Of a stretch of DNA of 64,000 nucleotides, positions 55,906 through 64,000 are shown piece by piece. Each line of letters opens with the position of its first letter. Within the stretch, counting starts at the first letter, position 1. A program made the position numbers and the translations under genes. Under the pieces are notes generated by a model. The model saw only the letters and a program-made list of their open reading frames with translations. It searched no databases and was not told the DNA's origin. This stretch comes from Nigrospora sphaerica. Its lineage: Eukaryota; Ascomycota; Sordariomycetes; Amphisphaeriales; Apiosporaceae. The stretch is taken from NCBI GenBank assembly GCA_018287875.1, contig JAGVVL010000013.1, positions 4,030,001 to 4,094,000 of the forward strand, read 5' to 3'.

Positions 55906-56489
55906 TGTTACGGACGACCCGAACCAACAAGCATCTTATGGAAGCGGGTAAGCGCCTATGCAGCCAAGACCTCGCCTACTACATCACCAAGTAAGGGAGA
56001 CCAGCCTCGGATAAGAGACACCAGCCCCAGGGGCAAGCCACGACAAGGCTAGGTCACGTGATGGATCACTAGGCTTAGCACTGATCCACGGGATGGATCA
56101 GTGGGGCCACTGGTGAGCCTCCGGTACAGGATCAGTAACGGTGTTAGTGAGCCAACACCAAGGGATCAGTTGGATCAGTAGTGATCCAAGGTGATCCAGG
56201 GTATCAGTGAGGGAATGACTTGGTATATAAGTCAGGAGGATTTCCTACATAGACAGTCATTACCTCAGTGATCAATTTAAGCATCTATCTTACCCATAGA
56301 TGGGCTAACGCCTAACGACCTATTGTGAGATCAGTTGCACGCATCCGTACTATCGTCAACCAGTTATCCAGTCAAGCACCTTCAGCTAGTCAGTTACTTA
56401 ACGACCAGTGTTCAAGCAGACAGACGCTCTCTGTCCCTGATTGTACAAACCCTACGTCACGCAGTACTTAGGTATAGCGCTTCGTTACA
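55906..56489 (+). repeat. gypsy-2 3' LTR (copy II)
   Basis: 584 bp from TGTTACGG to TTCGTTACA. It is longer than the 541-bp copies because of extra GATCA-rich repeats near 56090-56160. A TATATAA-like word near 56223 may be its promoter. Confidence 0.92.
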
Positions 56490-56683
56490 CAGAAGCTTCC
56501 GTGTGGCGTACGCCACGCTTGTGGGTAAAGCGGGCCATGCTTGCGGGTAAGCTGGCCCGTGCTCCAGGGTAGGCTGGCTCGAGCTTTAGGATAGGCTCGG
56601 TTAAAGGACTAGCTTTCCGTTAAGTGTATAGCTTAGTCCGTAGTGACAGAGAACGGTATAGGATAAGTCCTATACCTGCAACA
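56490..56683 (-). repeat. LTR-D end fragment
   Basis: Matches the last 195 bases of the inverted LTR-D and ends CTGCAACA. It directly follows the gypsy-2 LTR end, so the junction is a truncation. Confidence 0.85.
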
Positions 56684-57246
56684 CTATTTGAAGTCGAAGA
56701 AGTTATTTTATTAACTAACTATAGATTATCGCTACTAAACACTATAAATATATCTTGTATTCCATATTTTATTACTTAAACCTGCACTAGTAAACGCCGA
56801 ACTCGAAGTAATGCTAGAAATCAAGTCAGATTAGCAGGAATATAAGGTCGAGACTATTCTTAATAGAAGAAGAAATAAGGGTTTATAAGAATACCTTATA
56901 AAGTAGAAAGGATACCCATTAAAAGAAAGTATATAAGAGCTTATTAAGTACTTAAGGAACTTATAATAGGCACTAAAGGACTTTTAGCAGCCTAGTTAAG
57001 CAACGCTGGGTCCGCCTCGAGGATAGCGGACTAATCGATCGTATTAACTACGTTAGCAGCTTGCATACTAATTACAGCCTCCGCCTTCTTACACTTTTTA
57101 ATATCCAACTTATTTAAGGAACTTGCATAACGCCTCGCTATCTCAACCCCTTGGGTTTTTAAAGAAGCGCGTTATTTTCGAATACAAAGAATACGAGACA
57201 CCGCCTCGTTAAGAGCCTATTAAGCGGCTAGGAGTTTCGCCTCGGT

Positions 57247-57522
57247 TTACTCTTCCTTTAACTTTAATTGCTCCTCGGCGCATAAAATCTTCTGGACAGA
57301 CAAAGCCTCTAGAACACCATCGTAAGAGCGACCACGTCGAACGCACTCCTTGCAACGCGACACACCCTCCATCATTCGGCAAAAAAGGCCGCGATCGCTA
57401 CAGAAGGAGCAAGGTATAATGTCGACACTAAAGGAATCAATCAACGTAACCAGATAATGGCGTTCTTCGGTCTTTTTAAACGATGGACGAGACTTTTCAA
57501 TCCGACCCGATATAATAAACAT
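57247..57522 (-). pseudogene. Antisense Cys-rich ORF, truncated copy
   Basis: 91 residues align with the first half of the ORF at 55777-55196, keeping every Cys and the Arg-Arg-Gly-Arg-Ser-Tyr-Asp-Gly segment, then stop with TAA where copy II reads Gln. The conserved half survives while flanking pol is destroyed. Confidence 0.7.
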
Positions 57523-57650
57523 ACATCACTAAATAAAAGCAAAGAAAGGTTAAAAGGGAAGAACCTACTATAGGACTAAACGCGTAAGTAAGCCAACCTC
57601 TTATACGACCGTGGCTTTGAGGACAAAGACCTTAGAGAGAGGAAGGGTGG

Positions 57651-58191
57651 TGTTACAGACAAGCCGAACTAACAAGCATCTTATAGAAACGGGTAAGCGC
57701 CCATGCAGCCAAGACCTCGCCTATTACACCACTAAGCAAGGGAGACCAGCCTCAGGTAAGGGATACCAGCCCCAAGGGCAAGCCACGCTAAGGCTAGGTC
57801 ACGTGATGGATCACTAGGCTTGGCACTGATCCAACGGGATGGATCAGTGGGACCATTAGTGAGCTAACACTAGAGGATCACTTGGATCAGTGGTGATCCA
57901 AGGTGATCCAAGGTAATCCAAGGTATCAGTGAGGGAATGACTTAGTATATAAGTCAGGAGGATTTCCTATATAGATAGTCATTACCTTAGTGATCAATCT
58001 AAGCATCTATCTCACTTATAAATAGGAGTAACCTCCTAACGACCTATTATGAAGTTCAGATCAGTTACCTAGTAGAGCACCCTCAGTTATTCAGTTACCC
58101 AGCGACCAGTGTTCAAGCTAGACAGACGCTCTCTGTCCCTGATTGTACAAACCCTACGTCACGCAGTACTTAAGTATAGCGCTTCGTTACA
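57651..58191 (+). repeat. gypsy-2 3' LTR (copy III)
   Basis: 541 bp from TGTTACAG to TTCGTTACA, close in length to the copy I LTR and with similar RIP-type substitutions. Confidence 0.9.
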
Positions 58192-58197
58192 CTTTAT

Positions 58198-59102
58198 TGT
58201 TGCAGGTATAGGACTTATTCTATACCGTTCTCTGTCACTACAAACAAAGCTATGCACTTAACGAAAAGCTAGTCCTTTAACCGAGGCTATCCTAGAGCTC
58301 GGGCCAGCCTACCCTGGAGCACGGGCCAGCTTACTCGCAAGCATAGCCCGCTTTACTCGCAAGCGTGGCGTACGCTACCTGGAAGCTTTTATAAGTTTCC
58401 GCAAGTTTCCACGAGTTTTAACGTTGCTCCTTGATGCCCCCACGAGCCCCTTCAAGGCTTTATGAATCTCTATAAGGTTCCATATGCTTCTAAGCCACGT
58501 AATCACTTACGCAATCACTTACGCATCCTTCTCTTTGTATTACTAAGAGGATAAGGGTATAACGGGTATAAGTAAGGACTAAATCTCTCCTCTCCGTGTA
58601 TTTAATCTATCCTTAAGTAACCAAGCAAGCAAGCAAGTAAGCAAGCAAGCAAGTAAGCAAGCACACGAAATATACTCTCGTTCCTTTCGAAGAGAAGTTT
58701 CTTATTCTTCCGTGTTTCTTTATAATGAGACCGGGCCAGGGCTCTTACGTAAGCCTTGATCAAGGGTTTACACAAGTATAAGTTAGGCTTCGGTAGTCCG
58801 GTTCATAGCCAGAGCGACGGCGCGTTTTTCCCTCCTTTCAATACACTGCTACTCTTAGTACGGTACTTCACGCTTATTTTTCCTGACTATTTTGAGCTTC
58901 TTTTACTTCCCTACGTTAAGGATCATCCTGATCAACGATATCCCCACCCGATTGTCCTTTGAGATCGACCTCACGACCGTGTCTTTCTACCAGACTCTCT
59001 ACAGTTTGGGGTTTCTTAGTTCCAATAAGAAACGAATTCCGTGATCGAAAAAGCTCTTATAAAGGGTTGCTTCCTCTTCCGATTGAACTACCACTTTTAT
59101 CA
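58198..59102 (+). repeat. LTR-D split by a gypsy-1-type solo LTR
   Basis: Begins TGTTGCAGG six bases after the gypsy-2 LTR. Bases 58198-58725 and 59029-59102 are LTR-D; the part between is a younger solo LTR. The last bases are mutated (TTTTATCA for TTCCAACA). A long AAGCAAGC/AAGTAAGC microsatellite sits at 58617-58662. Confidence 0.88.
58726..59024 (+). repeat. Solo LTR related to gypsy-1
   Basis: 299 bp, TG...CA ends, flanked by ATAA (58722-58725 and 59025-59028), a 4-bp duplication like that of gypsy-1. It shares with the gypsy-1 LTR the TGAGAC start, the TACGTAAG word, a CTTGATCAAGG palindrome and a GATCGACCTCACGACCG block, but the middle differs, so it is a sister family. Confidence 0.85.
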
Positions 59103-59903
59103 TAACCGCTGAATGCGGCGGTGCTAATAAGGAGGTTAGTCCGTGCGTGAGGCGTTAGCGCTAATCTTTAATGCGTTAGTTAGATCCGCTATGCCAAGTT
59201 CGTAACATTAAGCTACTTAATATTAAAACTATTTATTAGCTACATTATAAGAATAATGTTATTAAAAAGGAGAGACTATATTAAAGATATAACGAGAAAT
59301 AGCTTAGATTTAAGATAATGAATAAGAAATAAAAAATCTTAAAGAATTTTAATTAGAAAACCGGCAAGGTAATAGATAAGTAGCGATAGGCTATAAAGAA
59401 GGGATAATAGGCTTAGTAGATAGATAAAAGAATAGAGATTAATGCTATTTAACCTCTAACTCTACCTACAACCTCGCCGCAGCTTCGATAGTAACCTACG
59501 TGCCCCTTCTGGCCTATACTCCAGGAAGCCCCTCTAACAACTGCTACGAGGATGTAGCTGATCCGAACTTCTTTTCTCCAGCTACACTGTCGAAATTGAG
59601 TCTCCCCCTTCTGGCGTTCGGCCATGGTATTTCTGAGATCGTTCCTCTGTCGCTTGATATTTCGAGGGTTCCCAGTTAGGTCGCGTAACCGCAAACGGTG
59701 TGGTCGAATGATGATGGCCCGTTTCGTTCAACCCCACCGTCAAAGCGCACAAAAGCCTCGGCAAAATAAGACTGACGAAGGAAGCCGAGGGTGGCTTCTT
59801 TTTAAAGCTTTTTTTCTTTTCTATCTTTTTCTATCCAAAGTAGGTCGGACCGCATGGTATTCTTACGAGACGATCCCGAGTACACATCGGCCCCGCCTTC
59901 TAC
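59103..59903. other. Repeat-to-gene transition, no gene
   Basis: AT-rich up to about 59460 with no recognisable repeat, then genic composition to the MFS stop at 59904. Short open frames only. Confidence 0.45.
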
Positions 59904-61654
59904 TTACATGGAACGGACGAAACGGGTGCGCAGCGTCTCGCCGTAGCGGTGGAAGAGCCAAGGCACCGGGGTGAAGGCGAGACAGATAAAACCCAGCACG
60001 CTGTTGCCCCAGCCGAGGCCGAAGCGGTCGTACAGCGGGTTGGCGACCAGGTTCAGGAAGGCTCCAAAGGGGCTGCGGATGAGCATATTCGCTGCCAAGG
60101 CCGAGGCCGCCCCCGTCGCCCCGAACGAGTCGACCAGGTAAATCTGGCCGGGGATCATAACGAAGAGCGACCCCAGTCCGACGATAAAAGTACCCAGGAT
60201 GGGCACGATCCAGTGCACCCCATACGCCGCACTCCAGCCGTACAAGAACAGGCCTAGCGGAGTGATGGGGCCGAACCACTTCATCAAAATGAGTCGGTCC
60301 TCGGGCCTGGGCGCCACCCCCGTCCCATCTGCATTCTTGGAGCCCAGCATCTTGTCGCTGAGCTTGGTGAAGAGGATGAGCCCGATGACCATGCCCAGGC
60401 CAAGGCCGAGGTAGACGAGGCCCGACGTGCCGGCGCTGAAGCCGTACTGGCCGCGGAAAACGGCGGGGAAGGTGGTGAAAAGCAGGAAGATAAGGCCGAA
60501 CATGATGCCCGAGTAGAGCGAGATGAGCAGCACAATGGGCGAGAAGACGAGCAGCTTGAGGGGTCGCACGATGGCGCTGACGAGCATTTGCGTCGGCGTC
60601 TCATTGCGCGTCACATTGGGCGTAAGCTGATCGTTGCCCGTCTGCTTCCGCAGAAGCTCCGTCTTGCGGCGGAGAAGGACGGCTGCGTTGGTTTCCTTGG
60701 CGAAGACGGCGAAGGATAGACCGATGACCCCGCCCTAGCACATCCGGAAAACACTGCGTTAGCGTTCCCCTCCCCACGCGACGACAAACCGGGGCGGGGG
60801 CCAAGGCATGCGATATGTATCGGAACTAGGAACTCACCACAATCAAGATAATGCGAAAGGTCCAACGCCAGCCAATGTACTGCGACACGTAACCGCCGAT
60901 GATGGGGCCCAGCACGGGGCCCAGCAGGGGGCCCGAGCTGAACAGGGCCATGGCCTTGCCGCGTTCCTGGGGCGACGTGAGATCGGCGACGGTGCCGCCG
61001 CCCACGCTCATGGGGCCCGAGGCGGCGCAGCCGGCGATGAAGCGGAAGGCGAGGAACATGTCGACGTTGGTGCTGAAGGCGCAGCCGAACATGAAGGCGA
61101 GGAAGACGAGGTTGCAGCTCGAGTAGATGGCCTGGCGGCCGTAGACCTCGGACAAAGGCGCCAGCACGAGCGGCCCCAGCGCGAAGCCCAGCACGTACAG
61201 GCTAATCGTCATGGACGCCATCGTTCTATTGGTGACGCCGAACTCGGTCGCGAGCTGCTGCGCCCCCGGCGCGAACATGGTGGCCGCGAGGTTGCTGCCG
61301 GTACCCCTACGCGTCAGCCGGCCGAACCAGCACCAGAAAAGAAAAAGAAAAAGAAAAAGGCCCCACCAGCCAATGGGCGAACGCCCACGCGGGCGAGGAA
61401 GGGGAATGGGCGCCTTACGCGTTGAGGGTGAAGAGGCTGACCATGACGACGTGTCCGTTCCTCTTGAGGCTGGACCAGTTGCGAGGGTGCGCCGGGTCGT
61501 CGGGCCCGTCCCATTCGACAATGTCGGGGTCGGCCTTGTCCGTCTCATGGCCCGATGGCGCCGCCGTCGATCGCGTGCCGTCGTCGGCTGTGCTGCCCTC
61601 CCGGACCGTGCCGTCCACCGGCCCAATCTCGAGGTCTTTCGTCGAGTCCGCCAT
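59904..61654 (-). CDS. MFS drug:H+ antiporter (DHA1 type), 511 aa
   Basis: A proton-driven exporter in the plasma membrane. Exons: 61654-61419, 61306-60838 and 60734-59904, joined by GT-AG introns in frame. The ATG at 61654 is preferred to an in-frame ATG at 61729 because it gives a normal short acidic N terminus. Motifs: Pro-Arg-Asn-Trp before the first span, Pro-Leu-Ser-Glu-Val-Tyr-Gly-Arg (motif A), and Gly-Pro-Leu-Leu-Gly-Pro-Val-Leu-Gly-Pro with Gly-Gly-Tyr (motif C, antiporters). Twelve spans are expected. Intron 1 contains a CTTTTT repeat. No nonsense codon is seen. It lies 1.6 kb from the broken methyltransferase and may once have exported its product; this is inference. Confidence 0.87.
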
Positions 61655-63267
61655 GACTGCCGTGACTACCGTGACTACCGTGGCGCTGATGTCGTGAACG
61701 ATGGCGTTGGGGCGGCGGGTGCGGTTCACTGAGTGCCTTAAATACTCGTAATCCCACCCTTTTCTTTATCGATCGTGACGTATTTTGCAGAGCCAAAGCG
61801 GGTAGCTTCCACAAATTGCCCAGTTGCACCCTTGGTGCAGCTTATTTATATCATGGGTTATCACTTTCAGCCCCTATCTACGGGTCTTCTCACGTCGAGG
61901 AGCAATCCCTAATGTCCAGGGGTGTAAAGACTCAGGTCCGATGCTCCGAGGCGCGGGCCACTCGCTACTTCGGAGCGGCGTACTGTGGAGCTGCCCCAGA
62001 TCTTCTCGCCTGTTCTCGCTTCATGCCCCGGCGTAGCATGTCTCGCGATCCAAAGTGTTCACCATCTTGGCGCGGCGAGCGGCAAAGGTAGTCGGGGACT
62101 ATTATTACATGGGGTACCCTTTATGGGAGACGGATGTCACCCTCTGTTCAAGTCAGACAACCACCACCCCTTTGTTCTCCTGGGCCTGTTGGTACCCTGA
62201 GCCATCTGTCGGTCACGATGCAATAGTGCTGTGGGAAAGGGGAAAAAAAGCAGCGGGCTACCGCCTTTCCTAGCCAGACTCACCACCAGCCGAGGCGCCC
62301 ACACAGCCTACTCCCTCCCTGGCGATATCGAGTCATGAGATCTCCATTCCTGCGCTGGGTGGCGGGTGGGGACTGGACGGTGGATGAGCGGATCGGTAGG
62401 GGGCATCCCTGCGACGTAGTACTTAGTAGGGCCCGCACACCTTGGCGGGCGGTCGTTACCGCGTCGCGGACGATCGACACGGATCATCGGAGCGGAGATA
62501 ATCGAAACTTGGCCAGGGGTTTACTTGGTCCTAAACCGCCCGTGCCGCCCCTAGTTGGTAAGCGTTCAGAGGGCTTGTCTAGTCATTCGGCATCTATGGC
62601 CCCCCCCCCACGTGGGCCAACATCCTGGCCCCGCCCAACGGCCGCCGATACAACCGCATCGTACATCAGCACATGCAAAGGACGAGTCTAGAACCCGTTG
62701 CGCTCGGTTCTCGGGTGGTTGCGAGAAGAACTGAGCTTGCTTGGCGTCCAGTCGGCCGAGCGGCAGGGCAACACAGGTCTTCTGCATTTACCTGAGACGT
62801 AATGCATAAGCGAGCACCCTCAGATATTTGGAGCAAGCTTTGTCCGACCGCCCAGGTGACTTGGACGCTGAGACGTCTCCTCCGAGAGCCTCGGAGCTCG
62901 GCACAAATCAATGAGCAGCCACTGGCACAACTCTGTCACTTTGGTTACTCGATCGGCATATACCTATGTCAGCATGGCTTTCCGGATCGCCATGACTAAG
63001 TATTGCAAGCATCCTTTCGGGGGGCAGTGTGGTACAGGCGGAGCGGCAGGATCGACACTGCGTATTACTAGGTTTTGGTTGCCAAAGGGTAATCGATAAG
63101 GGAGATTCCAGGTTCTATTGTGTATTCATGTTCTAAGCCTCGCATACTCACTTCAGTCTACCTTTATATATTGTGCAATACACGCGATGGAAGACAAAAA
63201 GTCCCCGGTTGATACAGCCTTCAAGGCGGTTTTCTTTTTCTTTTTTTCGGCAAGATAAGTACCTAAG
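61655..63267. other. Intergenic MFS-methyltransferase, no gene
   Basis: The promoter side of the MFS gene and 3' side of the methyltransferase. Open frames up to 118 codons overlap on both strands without domains. TA-rich only near 63150-63170. Confidence 0.45.
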
Positions 63268-64000
63268 TTACACAGGCAGAATCTCGATGACGGCCGATGT
63301 TGAATTCTTGTGCCTAGCCAGGGATGGAACACGGAGGCCAGCCTGGGCCGCGATTTCGCTAAACATCTTTTCGTTGCGTCTTTTGCCCGCAAAGTTCATC
63401 ATCCATATGTCCGACGCCCCAATGCTCACCGACGGCTCGTCAGGCAGAACGTTCTCCGAGATGAGAATGCGCGAGTCATCGGCGCAGGCAACGCGGAGGG
63501 CGTGGAGGATCTTGACCACGTCTTCATCCGGTCAGTCGTTCAGGACGCGCCGGATGTAGTAGACGAGAGCTCTTACATGACAGCGGCTTAGCTACGTCCC
63601 AAGTCCGTTGGTTTTCCTGGTTTGCGGGGAAGATCGACATACCTTTACCGGTTGCGCGTCAAATAAGCTGTGAGGAATCTTCTGCACGTCCGTGAGGACC
63701 CCCGCTGCCTCGGCGACGGCCTCCTTGATGACAGGCGGCCGGTCCTCGAGCACGCACTGGGCCGCCGGAATCTTGGGGTTCTCATCCAGGATGGCCTTGA
63801 TGGCCTGGCCCTTGCCGCCGCCGACGTCGACCAGGCGCACCTGGGTCGGGCTGCCGCTAGAATCGACGTACTCGGCAAGCCAGGTGGAATCATAGATACC
63901 CGTGATCGGCATATCGCCTAGCACAAAGGTCATGGTGGTGTTGAAGGCAATTTGCTACTTCTCGGACAAGAGCTGTAGGACCTCGTAGAAGGTCTTGTCC
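63268..64000 (-). pseudogene. O-methyltransferase, partial and with nonsense codons
   Basis: A SAM-dependent O-methyltransferase of the fungal secondary-metabolism type, cut by the right edge. The SAM-binding motif Val-Asp-Val-Gly-Gly-Gly-Lys-Gly lies near 63815. An Arg-Arg-Val-Leu-Asn-Asp segment near 63545 is followed by TGA where Trp is almost invariant, before Pro-Asp-Glu. A TAG near 63955 stands where Gln is expected. An intron (63642-63572) is recognisable, but its ends leave the reading frame one base off, a possible further defect. The C-terminal block with Ser-Glu-Asn-Val-Leu is normal. Two or three lesions make a functional product unlikely. Confidence 0.8.

Larger units (their letters stand above)
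51591..56489 (+). mobile_element. Gypsy-2 copy II, 5'-truncated chromovirus
   Basis: A plus-strand gypsy lacking its 5' LTR and most of gag: it starts abruptly at the 5' end of the non-LTR element. It holds the gag end, protease, RT, RNase H, integrase, chromodomain, an antisense ORF and the 3' LTR (55906-56489). Stops occur every few hundred bases, each RIP-explicable. It is the best-preserved gypsy-2 in the window and served as the reference for the others. Confidence 0.9.
56684..58191 (+). mobile_element. Gypsy-2 copy III, 3' fragment
   Basis: It starts within the end of integrase (compare 54940), passes the chromodomain region (56830-56990), the antisense ORF region (57522-57020) and the 3' LTR (57651-58191). 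It is strongly AT-shifted; the chromodomain has stops. The LTR is 541 bp. Confidence 0.88.

Noticed and set aside
58617..58662. CRISPR-like array of AAGCAAGC/AAGTAAGC
   Set aside because: It is a simple microsatellite inside LTR-D with no spacers, in a eukaryotic genome.
60808..61732. Long plus-strand ORFs of 205 and 173 codons
   Set aside because: They are antisense to the MFS transporter and consist of Arg/Gly/Ala-rich low-complexity sequence typical of shadow frames in GC-rich genes.

Overview
The window is nuclear DNA of a filamentous ascomycete. Host genes carry short GT-AG introns of about 50-150 bases. Families typical of such fungi are present: the alpha-aminoadipate lysine route, an arrestin-like adaptor, a SulP-STAS transporter, a DHA1 MFS pump and an O-methyltransferase. 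The repeats show C-to-T and G-to-A changes like those left by repeat-induced point mutation (RIP). No genus can be named from the sequence alone. All family names, exon borders and copy alignments were made by eye.

The layout has two compartments. Gene islands lie at about 21.0-38.0 kb and 59.9-64.0 kb. Repeat blocks lie at 1-21 kb and 38.5-59.1 kb. The left block is three elements deep. A minus-strand gypsy chromovirus-type element (here gypsy-2, copy I) spans the left edge to 17087. It was split by a minus-strand gypsy element of a different family (gypsy-1, 841-15010, 324-bp LTRs, ATAT target duplication). Gypsy-1 was in turn hit by a 1.86-kb pogo/Fot1-type DNA transposon (12335-14193, perfect 43-bp inverted ends, TA duplication). 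Solo LTRs of four families and a foldback repeat cluster follow.

The right block holds two copies of a non-LTR retrotransposon of APE-RT type. A decayed plus-strand copy is broken by a gypsy-2 solo LTR, a complete but ruined gypsy element (gypsy-E) and a solo LTR-C, each with a readable 5-bp target duplication. A better preserved minus-strand copy abuts it. Then comes gypsy-2 copy II (protease, RT, RNase H, integrase, chromodomain, an antisense Cys-rich ORF, 3' LTR), a 3' fragment of a third gypsy-2, and nested LTRs.

Host genes in order are: homocitrate synthase (-), an unrecognised small basic protein (+), a membrane fatty-acid-desaturase-like enzyme (-), a B3/4-domain protein (+), an arrestin-like protein (+), a SulP/STAS transporter (+), then an MFS exporter (-) and an O-methyltransferase with nonsense codons (-). 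The last two resemble the edge of a decaying secondary-metabolite locus. The most unusual content is the extra cargo of gypsy-1: a sense ORF of about 927 codons downstream of pol, plus an antisense, apparently spliced Cys-rich gene. Gypsy-2 independently carries its own antisense Cys-rich ORF in the equivalent position.
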